Positions 45,201-52,436 of a DNA stretch of 64,000 nucleotides are shown here, in pieces. Positions within the stretch are counted from its first letter, which is position 1. Each line of letters begins with the position of its first letter. The stretch is from positions 496,001 through 560,000 of the forward strand of contig WIAF01000001.1 of assembly GCA_014055465.1 (NCBI GenBank), written 5' to 3'. Below the pieces are notes generated by a model. It saw nothing but the letters and a program-made list of their open reading frames with translations, had not been told where the DNA came from and ran no database searches. The stretch is from Nitrospira sp. CR1.1. GTDB lineage: Bacteria > Nitrospirota > Nitrospiria > Nitrospirales > Nitrospiraceae. Both the position numbers and the translations under genes were made by a program.

Positions 45201-46956
45201 CAACCGCGGCGAGAATTTCTTCCCAGGAGAGCCCGGACGAGGTGATTTCTGAGGAGCTCGAAGCGGAAGGTGGTGCTGGTGGCGCCTCTGCATGGCGCAT
45301 GACATCCTCTATGACGGGAGCCACCGCCTCAATCGTTGGTGACGACTCCTCCTCCTTCTCGGATGATTCCGGAACAAGCTCCACCACGCTCGATGTCGAC
45401 GGCTCGATCGGCGGAGGAATAGGAATGGGATTCTCTTCGACCTGATCCCAGGGCATGGAGGCCGGAGTCACCGGTGCTTCGACGATCGGGTGACTGCCGG
45501 TTTGCGACAGCACTTCGATGGTCTGAGGCGCGGATGCACTGGCAGGAGCCTGCGGCAAACCGGTCTCAGGAGACGGCGCCGCTGTGGACTCCTGCACCAT
45601 CGACACCTGACTCTCAGGAGGCGAAGGTATCGCCATGGCCTCCTCTGCAACCTGATCCCAGGGCATAGGGGCAGGACTTGCAGGCGCGTGAGCAATCGGA
45701 TGACTGCCGGTCTCTGCCAGCACTTCAATGGCAGGAGGCACAGCTTCAACGTCGGGAATTGATACCGATTCCGGCTCAGGAACGGCTTGGGGCACATCGT
45801 GGGGTACCGGGGATTCCTGGCTCACCGTTGCGGGAGGAATCACGACGGCCACGTCTTCAACCTGGTCCCACGGCATCGGCGCCGGGGTCGAAGGTGCTTG
45901 GGCAATCGGACCAGCGCCGGCCTCGACCAGGGACACAGTTTCGGGCGAGGACTCCGGAGAGGCCGTGGGCGTGAGCACTTCGGTCTCGCCCGTCACCGCC
46001 GGCAGCAGATCAATGCCGGGCGGTTCGCTTTCAGCCGCAGGCTGACTCGTCTCTTCCGTGGAGTCCACCATGGACAAGGAAGGCTCAACAGGAGCCGGCG
46101 GTTCCAAACTCCTATGCGAGTCAGGTGTGTCGGAGGCAGAATTGTGATCGAGCACAGACTTCTCTGGCTCAATCACTCCCAGCGCCTCGATCGGCGAGGC
46201 AGGGGGAACGACCGACTCCATGCCGTCCGTCGGTGACTCTTCCGGCGACACAGGCGAGTCTTGTGCGCCAGGCACGTCGCAAGGAGACGCCTCCACGTGC
46301 TCCCAAGGCGGAGCCGCCGCCTCTGCAGCCTGGGCAGATTCGCTCTCGGCAGCGGGAACTGCAGGCTGCGGTGTCGTCTGCAGGACTTGCCCGGTGACCG
46401 TATCAAACATGGCGGCAAGACGGAACGAGACCGGGCTCCCGGGAGCAATCGAACGAATCCGTGCGAAGAGGTCGCTAGGATGGTTGGGTTTGTCCGTGTC
46501 TGGATCTTCCAGCAGGACTTCAACCGCCTTGCCGTACTCCGCCACCGCCGCCATGACGTCGCCTTTTTCCTCGTAGACGCGTCCCAGCATTTCCAGGAAA
46601 GGGACATATCGTGGCCCTGCCGTCAGATATTCCCGTAACAGCGACTCCGCCAACCAATAGTCCTGCCGCTCCATGGCTTCCCGGGCCAGCGATTCGAAGG
46701 CCGTCCTGGCGCTCATGAGGCTTCCAAGGCGCAGATGCAGGGTGGCGAATAGACGCCTGGCTTCTGCATTGAGCGGATCCAGCGCGAGCAGGTCTTTGAG
46801 GGCGGAGGACGCGCGGACATACTTGCCGGCGTTCATTTGTGTGATCGCGTCCTCGAGAAGGGCCGACTTCTTGTTGTAGCCGAGGCTGCCCTTTTTCTGG
46901 ACCTTCGGAGGAACTTTTTTATCGGACTTCAGGGGAGGTTTTTTGTCGGATCGCAC
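42223..46956 (-). CDS. Giant TPR/low-complexity/single-TM protein with repeated PMPW motif
   Basis: A 1577-residue protein. Residues 1-30 are Lys-rich; 33-190 form TPR-type helices (ITQMNAGKYVRASSALKDLLALDPLNAEARRLF); 200-1090 are Pro/Glu/Ala/Ser-rich and presumably disordered, with a recurring PMPW[DE]Q[VI] motif near residues 358, 429, 500 and 642 and weaker versions near 215; one membrane helix lies at about 1115-1140 (SLVVLVLAVVGLVLLLVGG); a C-terminal domain of about 400 residues ends with YDPFSGLPMLVNMKKGVLYSVGPDLKDD, a signature seen in prepilin-like and secretion-associated proteins. The layout recalls FimV-type organisers. It starts at GTG. Confidence 0.8.
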   Translation of the reverse strand: MRSDKKPPLKSDKKVPPKVQKKGSLGYNKKSALLEDAITQMNAGKYVRASSALKDLLALDPLNAEARRLFATLHLRLGSLMSARTAFESLAREAMERQDYWLAESLLREYLTAGPRYVPFLEMLGRVYEEKGDVMAAVAEYGKAVEVLLEDPDTDKPNHPSDLFARIRSIAPGSPVSFRLAAMFDTVTGQVLQTTPQPAVPAAESESAQAAEAAAPPWEHVEASPCDVPGAQDSPVSPEESPTDGMESVVPPASPIEALGVIEPEKSVLDHNSASDTPDSHRSLEPPAPVEPSLSMVDSTEETSQPAAESEPPGIDLLPAVTGETEVLTPTASPESSPETVSLVEAGAGPIAQAPSTPAPMPWDQVEDVAVVIPPATVSQESPVPHDVPQAVPEPESVSIPDVEAVPPAIEVLAETGSHPIAHAPASPAPMPWDQVAEEAMAIPSPPESQVSMVQESTAAPSPETGLPQAPASASAPQTIEVLSQTGSHPIVEAPVTPASMPWDQVEENPIPIPPPIEPSTSSVVELVPESSEKEEESSPTIEAVAPVIEDVMRHAEAPPAPPSASSSSEITSSGLSWEEILAAVAAMQSSPAQTLPSAEPDPAPATSAAADSVEMTATFYEAPAQESSLDSGSASPTLSGPMPWEQIEVENVTIPSQEPEPEFGSVSLAVGEAGESGGVPQDSTLMVPAVPETSEPAAQAESLTVGGEPVPEVADESARGFRLLSPDSQNQPHNNPLPVATEAREATLAESPTTLPELEPSAGRVKEESTAVPLRLLENETISPTAAGEPARVQADPVTEFTIDVTRDESVAAEPTEPLLQVEESLPLMRAQELTAPADFEPVEETVAVPTSMSPVEDHTGALAEPIVPEPQAEPPADLPAIESPPVASLEPIANLEEHEVVDSRAHAAEVPSVEVMDVQTESVQELPPVTAAETSIDVPADDSPQVVESPHALESVQPEEPEQPIAIAAEPAVVVDTEVVAPALPAPSDTTPSDGLHILWDNASSAPTPKPSTGNMLTRWLKKSAEPVTPEVSAAPPETPAPVEPLASVAPQPVEETVPAAVVAEQTSEPIEQPPAALADEPPQRPKPIQPAARGVWSRVGEAAASLVGAGVSTTRSLVVLVLAVVGLVLLLVGGTVAAVTLTWLVLEEQPSAAYRNMTSVPQQTLQDSSRNGYLLLLGLGAAESQDPMQAGMDRRVEGADRAFTHTCLTGEGYLPEGNHSASAEATGQWMKTADPAMQMQLDANGVKKWVSQAEVSLGRYRQWLNKPFEDVGYGQPISPNCGLILETHRLYLADGFAQDVETGVGRLETDLTAWRTVLGQAKSLPVKMLASAAMNDDVVLMSGLLQRPDLDERYISRIAKLARPLEQPEQSLRWPMQSQFVLATKMVDEAVSQDRADTRPIYGAIAAALPLPKQRRFNAYAEYYDAAGKAAADGRYADLPKQSQFVRIAPYSISDMVVNPIESLVGVDPLPAWETYGGRVLETDARLRLVSLQAWLRRTPPEQDLLTRLAKAGQGLYDPFSGLPMLVNMKKGVLYSVGPDLKDDDAHERLDLVARIPSVSWVGGKKPADGGKAK

Positions 46957-47116
46957 GGTGTAACCCTATAACTTTACAAGCATCCCTGAGCTTTGTTGGT
47001 CGTCCTGCAGCTGACGGTCTGTTCGGAGGCTGACATGGCCATGTGTCTTTCCTTTTCGGCATTCTTCAGCGCGATCTTGATTGGAGAATTCCCTGTGCCG
47101 GTTTTGACACAGACGC

Positions 47117-47132
47117 GGGGTCATTTGACCCC
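47117..47132. promoter_or_regulatory. Operator-like dyad upstream of the osmolyte phosphatase gene
   Basis: GGGGTCATTTGACCCC is a perfect 7-bp inverted repeat with a TT centre, 35 bp upstream of the -10 box at 47167-47172. Confidence 0.4.
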
Positions 47133-47143
47133 AGGAACCCTAT

Positions 47144-47172
47144 TTCACCCACCCGGGGGAGTTCCGTATACT
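47144..47172 (+). promoter_or_regulatory. Promoter of the HAD phosphatase gene
   Basis: TTCACC (47144-47149), a 17-bp spacer and TATACT (47167-47172), about 24 bp before the ATG at 47196. Confidence 0.6.
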
Positions 47173-47195
47173 GCAGCAGGGAGACCCTGACCGAC

Positions 47196-48020
47196 ATGCG
47201 ACGCATCCTCATTTTTTCTGATCTTGACGGCAGTCTGCTGGACGCCACCACCTACTCGCACAAGGATGCCACCGAGGCCCTGGCCGCCATACAGCAACGC
47301 GGCGCAACGCTTATCCTCGTCTCCAGCAAGACCCGTGCGGAAATGGAACCACTTCGCCGCAGTCTGGGCAATCACCACTCATTTATTGTCGAAAATGGCG
47401 GGGCCGTCTATATCCCCAACGGCACATTTCCCTTTCCGCTTGAGCAAGCAATACCCCGCGGCGACTATCAGGTCGTCCAGCTTGGAACTCCCTATGCTCA
47501 ACTTCGAACGGCGCTGAAGGACATCCGCCAAGAACTTGGTTCTGGATTGCGGGGATTTGGAGATCTACCTCTTGAAGAGGTGATTCAGCTCACGAGACTG
47601 TCAGTTGCGGATACCCGGTTGGCCATGCAACGGGAGTACGATGAGCCGTTCGTGATTGATGGAGAGGGCATCGTGTGGCAGGACCTGCTCGCAGCGGTAA
47701 CCATGCGCGGCCTGCGCTGTACGCGCGGGGGCCGGTTCTACCATTTGATGGGAGCGAATGATAAGGGGATCGCGAGCCGGCGACTGATCGAATGGTATGA
47801 ACGGTTGGCACAAACCGAGGGACAAACCCTCGTGACAGTCGGCCTTGGAGACAGCCTAAACGATCTTCCCATGCTGGACGTCGTGGACTATCCCATCCTT
47901 GTCCGAAAACCGAACGGTTCCTATGACCCGGAGGTGCAGCTTCCCCATCTGATCCGTGCCGATGGAGTGGGACCGGTCGGATGGAACCGGAGCCTCATTG
48001 ATCTCCTGCCGACCCTGTGA
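47196..48020 (+). CDS. Mannosyl-/glucosyl-3-phosphoglycerate phosphatase-type HAD-IIB enzyme
   Basis: A 274-residue HAD phosphatase: FSDLDGSLLD is the nucleophile motif, LILVSSKTRAEME motif II, ENGGAVYIP and GRFYHLMGANDKGIA the MPGP-type cap landmarks and GLGDSLNDLPML motif IV. The family removes phosphate from mannosyl- or glucosyl-3-phosphoglycerate to give a compatible solute. A glycosyltransferase gene three genes on, and a small-conductance channel gene between them, support an osmolyte role. The ATG at 47196 follows AGGGAGA; the frame is open upstream without conserved sequence. Confidence 0.85.
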   Translation: MRRILIFSDLDGSLLDATTYSHKDATEALAAIQQRGATLILVSSKTRAEMEPLRRSLGNHHSFIVENGGAVYIPNGTFPFPLEQAIPRGDYQVVQLGTPYAQLRTALKDIRQELGSGLRGFGDLPLEEVIQLTRLSVADTRLAMQREYDEPFVIDGEGIVWQDLLAAVTMRGLRCTRGGRFYHLMGANDKGIASRRLIEWYERLAQTEGQTLVTVGLGDSLNDLPMLDVVDYPILVRKPNGSYDPEVQLPHLIRADGVGPVGWNRSLIDLLPTL

Positions 48021-48074
48021 CGATCGCACGGAATATACTTCCACTGCTGGTGAGTGAACATTGAGACGAGGGGA

Positions 48075-48296
48075 TCAGCGCCCGTCCGGAGGCCTCGTGC
48101 TTCGGCAGCTTAACAGGCCTATCGCAAGTCCTCCGGCAAATCCCGCGCCGATGGCACAGGCCACGAGCCCAAGCAGTGAACGATTGAACACGAACCGGCT
48201 CGGGCGGCGGTATGGATACCGCGGCACAGCCGCTTCCCCGCCCAGCCAGCGGCGCGCCTTGGCTTCGCCGTCGATATCCGAAATCTTATTCGTCAT
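48075..48296 (-). CDS. Small single-pass membrane protein
   Basis: A 73-residue protein: a charged, soluble N-terminal half (MTNKISDIDGEAKARRWLGG) and one membrane helix near the C-terminus (SLLGLVACAIGAGFAGGLAIGLLSC). The ATG has an AAGGGA stretch upstream. It begins 42 bp after the channel gene on the same strand, so it is plausibly co-transcribed. No family recognised. Confidence 0.55.
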   Translation of the reverse strand: MTNKISDIDGEAKARRWLGGEAAVPRYPYRRPSRFVFNRSLLGLVACAIGAGFAGGLAIGLLSCRSTRPPDGR

Positions 48297-48338
48297 ACCC
48301 CATCCCTTGTCAGTGGCCAGCGAAGACTTGCTCCGCGG

Positions 48339-49046
48339 TTAGAGATGCCGCAGATCATCAGGTGCGCCCTCTCGTGTCCGGACCGACAACCCGCGCTCAA
48401 GATAGTCTTTGGCCAAATCTTTCGCGCCCAACCCGAATGCGATCGCCCCGGCCATGACGATCCCTCCCAGTGTAATCCCGAAACCAACGACCACGATGTT
48501 TTGTGCAATACCGAGCTGCTCCAGCGCCATAGCCACCGCCAACAATTGAATCCCCCATCGCGAGCAGGTCGCCACCAATCGTGCGGGAGGTAATCCCGCA
48601 TTGACCGCAGCAATCAGCACGGCCTGGGAGACAAAGTTGGAGAGCAACCAACCGGCAACCAAAATCAGGCCTGCCGTGACCAGGTGAGGAACATAGGCTA
48701 AGAACGACTTGGCGAAATCGTTGATCGGTTGAAGATTCAGCGCGCCCAATGCGGCGACGGTCGCAAAAATCATCACCAACCAATAGGCCGCTTGCCCCAC
48801 CAATCGAGACGGATCGGTTTTCACCCCGCCGCGCAACAAGGCGCCGGTGACGCCCAGTCGATCAAACAGTCGGTCCAGTCCAACAACTCGTAAAAGCCGC
48901 TCCAGCGCCTGACTCGCCGTCCAGGCCACCACCAGGCCCGCAAAGAAAATGATGGACATGGCGAGGAGGCTCGGCAAAACCGCGAGCACCTGCCGCGCCA
49001 TCAGCTCCAGTGGATCGAGGAGCCCCTTCTCAAAAAATTCCTTCAT
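48339..49046 (-). CDS. Small mechanosensitive-channel-like membrane protein
   Basis: A 235-residue protein with four or five membrane helices: LLAMSIIFFAGLVVAWTAS, AAYWLVMIFATVAALGAL, LVTAGLILVAGWLLSNFVSQ and a pore-like IVVVGFGITLGGIVMAGAIAFGLGAKDLAKDYLE. The GAIAFGLGAKDLAK segment matches the conserved TM-helix repeat and MscS TM3 region, but the cytosolic beta domain of MscS is missing. Its place between a glycosylglycerate-type phosphatase and a glycosyltransferase suggests osmotic-pressure relief or solute export, which is inference. Confidence 0.8.
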   Translation of the reverse strand: MKEFFEKGLLDPLELMARQVLAVLPSLLAMSIIFFAGLVVAWTASQALERLLRVVGLDRLFDRLGVTGALLRGGVKTDPSRLVGQAAYWLVMIFATVAALGALNLQPINDFAKSFLAYVPHLVTAGLILVAGWLLSNFVSQAVLIAAVNAGLPPARLVATCSRWGIQLLAVAMALEQLGIAQNIVVVGFGITLGGIVMAGAIAFGLGAKDLAKDYLERGLSVRTREGAPDDLRHL

Positions 49047-49103
49047 GTTTCCCTCCTCCGGCCTCGACTGCAGCCTGCCATCAGATGGATCGAATCATGA
49101 CTA

Positions 49104-50405
49104 TCAGCTGGCATGAGACTCGTTCCAGCGCGCCACCAAATAGGATTTATCTTTTTCAAACGCCTGGCAGAGCGCTTCAATGCGGCCCTCAGCCTCGCTC
49201 GATGTGAGCCCTTGCGTATCCAGCACGAAGGAGGCGGTGCGTCCGAGATATAAGGGTGTGAACGCTTTCAATACGTGATCGAGCGGCAAGACACGGTTCC
49301 GATAGGCGACAGCCGCGTCGTACACGACCCGTGCCCACAGACTGTCGGCAATCCGAAAATCCTGCAATGAACAGGTTCCCAGCGGCCGCAGACTCTGCCT
49401 GGTCCCCGGAGCGAGGATCTGATCCCAGATCGTGCCTAGATCGCTCAGTCCTTGCCGAAAGGTGTTGATCATACGATCGACATTCACGTTGACCGGCTCC
49501 ACACCGACTTCGTACTGGAACCCGAACAACGGGACGGCGTTCGATCCGTCCGTTTTACCCCATACCGCATAATGATCTTCCATGAGCGCGAAGACCGCGC
49601 CGAGCACCTGCACCAGCATAGCCGAGAGATCTGCCGCCGGGTCTTTGGGGTTGTGGATTTTGGCCCCCAGGAAACTCTGACAGACGCGCGCCCCGCTGGC
49701 GATCGCTTCCGTCGTCATCCAGATGTCGATTCCGAATTTTGCGACTTCCGATTCCCACACGTGCTTGTCTAGATAGTGCTGCGCCAATTGGCCGGAAAAT
49801 CCGAAATCCCCGCCGATCGGTTGCCTGATTCGATGACCGTAGAGGGTGCGCGTCAGCGGATACACGATGCTGTTCGTGATGGTCCCGTCATACTTGTGGC
49901 GTAGATAGTAGGGCGCGACGTAGTCATATCCCTGTTCCAATACCGGACTCACCAGAAGCTCAATCCATTCCGGAGTGATGCTCCGCAAATCCGAATCCAC
50001 GACGGCGCAGGCTTTGGCTTTCAAACGACGCGCAATCTCGAAAATCGTGCGAAATGCGCTGCCTTTTCCGGGGATCCCGTGATAGGGCGTAATGATCTTA
50101 TGGAGCGAGCTCTGCTGGTCGCCGATAAAGAGTGTTTTGAGATCGACGACCGTTTGTGACACCACCTGCTGCGTGCCGTCCGTCGAGCCGCCATCCGAAT
50201 TCACGAGGACGGCGCGGGCGTCCGGGAAATACTTGGCCAATCCGGCGCTCACCGCCTTGACGACGTGGCCGATCGTTCCCACATTGTTAAAGCTGGGGAT
50301 GCCGACCAAAATATCCGTATGGGCGAATTGATCAACCTGCGCCTCGGTGTCGGATGTCAGCGGGGTGGTATGGGTCGTATCAGGAAGTTGAGGGCCAGGG
50401 GTCAT
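49104..50405 (-). CDS. GT-A glycosyltransferase, likely glycosylglycerate synthase-type
   Basis: A 433-residue GT-A-fold enzyme. ILVGIPSFNNVGTIGHVV is the nucleotide-sugar start, NSDGGSTDGT and VVDSDLRSI (a DxD-type motif) bind the donor, and RQPIGGDFGFS lies in the acceptor region. Spacing resembles retaining transferases that join glucose or mannose to glycerate or 3-phosphoglycerate. The nearby phosphatase supports a two-step glycosyl-3-phosphoglycerate route, but donor and acceptor are not determined. It has a long C-terminal region (about 290-433) typical of such enzymes. Confidence 0.75.
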   Translation of the reverse strand: MTPGPQLPDTTHTTPLTSDTEAQVDQFAHTDILVGIPSFNNVGTIGHVVKAVSAGLAKYFPDARAVLVNSDGGSTDGTQQVVSQTVVDLKTLFIGDQQSSLHKIITPYHGIPGKGSAFRTIFEIARRLKAKACAVVDSDLRSITPEWIELLVSPVLEQGYDYVAPYYLRHKYDGTITNSIVYPLTRTLYGHRIRQPIGGDFGFSGQLAQHYLDKHVWESEVAKFGIDIWMTTEAIASGARVCQSFLGAKIHNPKDPAADLSAMLVQVLGAVFALMEDHYAVWGKTDGSNAVPLFGFQYEVGVEPVNVNVDRMINTFRQGLSDLGTIWDQILAPGTRQSLRPLGTCSLQDFRIADSLWARVVYDAAVAYRNRVLPLDHVLKAFTPLYLGRTASFVLDTQGLTSSEAEGRIEALCQAFEKDKSYLVARWNESHAS

Positions 50406-50489
50406 ACGTCAATCTCGAACGCCTCCGCCCTAGCAGCGCTGTGATGACATGAGCGAGGTGAACTGGCGAAAGGCCGGTCTGTGTGACAA

Positions 50490-50511
50490 GGTGTCTATGC
50501 TAAGAGACACC
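50490..50511. other. Hairpin in the leader of the glycosyltransferase gene
   Basis: GGTGTCT (50490-50496) pairs with AGACACC (50505-50511) around an eight-base loop, about 85 bp upstream of the start codon at 50405. On the minus strand a TTGACA lies just beyond it, but no -10 box at proper spacing is clear. Confidence 0.4.
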
Positions 50512-50689
50512 ATTTTACATAAGGATGTCAAGCAATTCGGCTTCGACACCATGGCGCCCGGTCATCTCTCTCCGGTGTGATCGACGGAGAAGCATCCTGC
50601 CGGATGTGATCGGGACCACTCAACTTCAGCGGAGTTTCTACTGAACAGGAACGCGGGGGGAATGTCGTTCGGCAAGGATCGCGGAATGC

Positions 50690-51055
50690 TTACCCGGCAT
50701 CAGAAATGACGATCTGTTCCTTCCGATCCGTACTGAATGATGGCGGCGGCACATGAGCACTGACGAAATCGCTCAATCGCAGCTGATCGTCGGCATCCAT
50801 GAGTATGGGATCCACTCCCAGCCGCGACTCACTCGCCCAGCGTATCGTCGCCAATCTCACCGACAGAGGTTTGGGCTCGCCCGGAATATGCAGATGCAAT
50901 TGAAGCAGATCCCCGGCTTGCAGCCCTTTCAGTCCGGTCCGTGACCATCCTGGAATCGAGAGATCGAGCATTCGGCCGTTCCAGACCAGCAACCCGTTCT
51001 CGGAACGTGATCCGGTACATTCGACGATAAAACGCGGACGGTTCTGTTGTTCCAT
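50690..51055 (-). CDS. PilZ-domain-like protein
   Basis: A 121-residue protein forming one PilZ-type barrel: DLSIPGW matches the D-x-S-x-x-G half of the c-di-GMP-binding signature, while the RxxxR half is not clear (NRPRFIVEC), so ligand binding is uncertain. LQLHLHIPGEPKPLSVRLATIRWASESRLGVD is the second half of the barrel. GGAGG lies four bases before the chosen ATG. It is the last of three tandem paralogues on this strand. Confidence 0.75.
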   Translation of the reverse strand: MEQQNRPRFIVECTGSRSENGLLVWNGRMLDLSIPGWSRTGLKGLQAGDLLQLHLHIPGEPKPLSVRLATIRWASESRLGVDPILMDADDQLRLSDFVSAHVPPPSFSTDRKEQIVISDAG

Positions 51056-51245
51056 CATTCCTCCAAGCAAACGCCCCGGCAGAATATGAAAAACAACAGA
51101 TTACGGGATAGTCCCCGAAAGCGGGGGATTCGCGGAACACTCCAGGCGCAGTGGAAATCGACGATGGGAATTTCGGTGAAGGATTTGCGAGATCTGAAGC
51201 CCAGGCTCGACAGCCAGACCAGACAACAGGGAAACAACTGATTGA

Positions 51246-51590
51246 TTATGCAACGCGCGAGGAATCTGCTGATTTCAGGACGCTTTGAACAAATTTGTGA
51301 ATGCGAGCTTCAGCGGCGGCACTCAGCTTGACGGTTTCTAACCCGAATAGGCGACCCTTCACCCACTTCACAGTCACATCTTCCACGTCGATCGCCTTAG
51401 GCTGATCGGGCAAAAACACGCGCAACGTCAGTTTCATGCCGACCGTGACGGGCTTATCGCCATCGATCCGCCAACCCTTGACGGAGAGGTCGCATACTTT
51501 GCCGGTACCGACCAGTCCCTCCCCCAGATAATAGAGGAAGCAACTGACAGGCACGCGAGAATGTGAACGGGACGTGTGTGACTTGGCCAT
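51246..51590 (-). CDS. PilZ-domain protein
   Basis: A 114-residue single-domain PilZ protein with both halves of the c-di-GMP motif: RSHSR (RxxxR, near residue 8-12) and DLSVKGW (D-x-S-x-x-G). MKLTLRVFLPDQPKAIDVEDVTVKWVKGRLFGLE is the rest of the barrel, and a C-terminal amphipathic helix follows. It is about 190 bp upstream of the first PilZ-like gene and 155 bp downstream of the third, with separate leaders. Confidence 0.85.
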   Translation of the reverse strand: MAKSHTSRSHSRVPVSCFLYYLGEGLVGTGKVCDLSVKGWRIDGDKPVTVGMKLTLRVFLPDQPKAIDVEDVTVKWVKGRLFGLETVKLSAAAEARIHKFVQSVLKSADSSRVA

Positions 51591-51745
51591 GGGTTAGAGC
51601 GAGGGGATGGGCACCACGCGGCATCAGCCTCGACCAGGGATCAGTCTACTGAACTCGACGCAAATGACCAAGCAGATTTTCATTCCCGACAGGGCGAACA
51701 GATCCATTGCCACACACTGACTGAAACTATGAACCGGAGATAGGA

Positions 51746-52120
51746 TTAAACCAGCGCCGTCACGAACTGTTCGAGGCGGGCCTGTTCATCGGCTTTGATT
51801 GTATTCACTTCAATGCCGAATTCCTGGCCCCGTGACCAGCGAACAATCGCGCGGTCGACAAATACGGTCGGATGCTGACCGGGAAGAAAGATACACAGTG
51901 TGACAATCATTCCGAGGTCAACAGGATGCGTCCCATCGACACGCCAACCGTTGAGAGAGAGATTCCAGGCGACACCGCTCCCCTGGAAGGCATCGCAGGA
52001 ATAATAGACCGAACATTGGACGGGAAAACGACGAAAGGACCGCACGTGAAATCGGACAGGGGCAGCAGCAGGAGGACGATGCGGAAGGGACGGTACGAGC
52101 TGTTTATTGCCAGCAGACAT
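51746..52120 (-). CDS. PilZ-domain protein
   Basis: A 124-residue PilZ protein with RSFRR (RxxxR) and NLSLNGW (N-x-S-x-x-G), the complete c-di-GMP-binding signature. MIVTLCIFLPGQHPTVFVDRAIVRWSRGQEFGIE parallels the neighbouring paralogues nearly residue for residue in pattern. A 30-residue basic, Pro-rich extension precedes the barrel. The ATG at 52120 was chosen over the open frame to 52210 because the upstream codons look non-coding. It is the last chromosomal-type gene before the mobile region. Confidence 0.82.
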   Translation of the reverse strand: MSAGNKQLVPSLPHRPPAAAPVRFHVRSFRRFPVQCSVYYSCDAFQGSGVAWNLSLNGWRVDGTHPVDLGMIVTLCIFLPGQHPTVFVDRAIVRWSRGQEFGIEVNTIKADEQARLEQFVTALV

Positions 52121-52420
52121 GGCACCCCCGACCGGAATCCTGCACGTTGTCGCAGGTTGGGGTGAGTGACGGGTTTCGAAATACGCCGAACACCCAGCCC
52201 AATCAATCAAATCAACAACTTACATCTGCAAATTGCGGCAAAACTGAGCAAATTGTACGCAAATCCGCAACCAGACGCAACCAGGCATCGGAGGGGAATG
52301 AAGATGGTTCCGATAAGGAGGAGGCAACGTCATGACCTACCTGCTCCAGAGGGGCATACCCTCATGTGCACACAGCGCTTTTGAGTGCTCGATTCACAAC
52401 AAATGGAAGGAGTGTAGCTC
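52121..52420. other. Junction between chromosome and mobile element
   Basis: About 300 bases without a certain gene. It holds the helically spaced GCAA repeats (52228-52281), a very strong Shine-Dalgarno sequence (AAGGAGGAGG near 52314) and a 34-codon reading frame. No tRNA or duplicated att sequence is recognised. Confidence 0.6.
52228..52281 (+). repeat. Six helically phased GCAA(A) direct repeats
   Basis: GCAAA begins at 52228, 52238, 52248 and 52259 and GCAA at 52267 and 52277, giving spacings of 10, 10, 11, 8 and 10 bp, about one helical turn. The first four carry short A-tracts on one face of the helix, so the DNA may be intrinsically bent. It lies at the left border of the mobile region. 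Confidence 0.7.
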
Positions 52421-52436
52421 ATGGCGAACGGATTAA
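52332..52436 (+). CDS. Possible 34-residue cysteine-containing peptide
   Basis: ATG at 52332 is preceded by AAGGAGGAGG nine bases away, among the strongest ribosome binding sites in the window. The 34-residue product begins MTYLLQRGIPSCAHSAFEC and overlaps the start of the following gene by 16 bases, so it could be a translationally coupled leader peptide. It is too short to judge by codon use. Confidence 0.3.
   Translation: MTYLLQRGIPSCAHSAFECSIHNKWKECSSWRTD

Noticed and set aside
45400..45900. CRISPR-like regular repeats in the DNA of the giant gene
   Set aside because: The periodicity comes from the coding of the PMPWDQ motif within an intact reading frame; repeats are not identical and spacers are coding.
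43544..46638. Several plus-strand frames of 90-212 codons opposite the giant TPR protein
   Set aside because: They mirror the Pro/Glu/Ala/Ser-rich coding sequence, giving Ser/Thr/Gly-rich low-complexity products without start signals.
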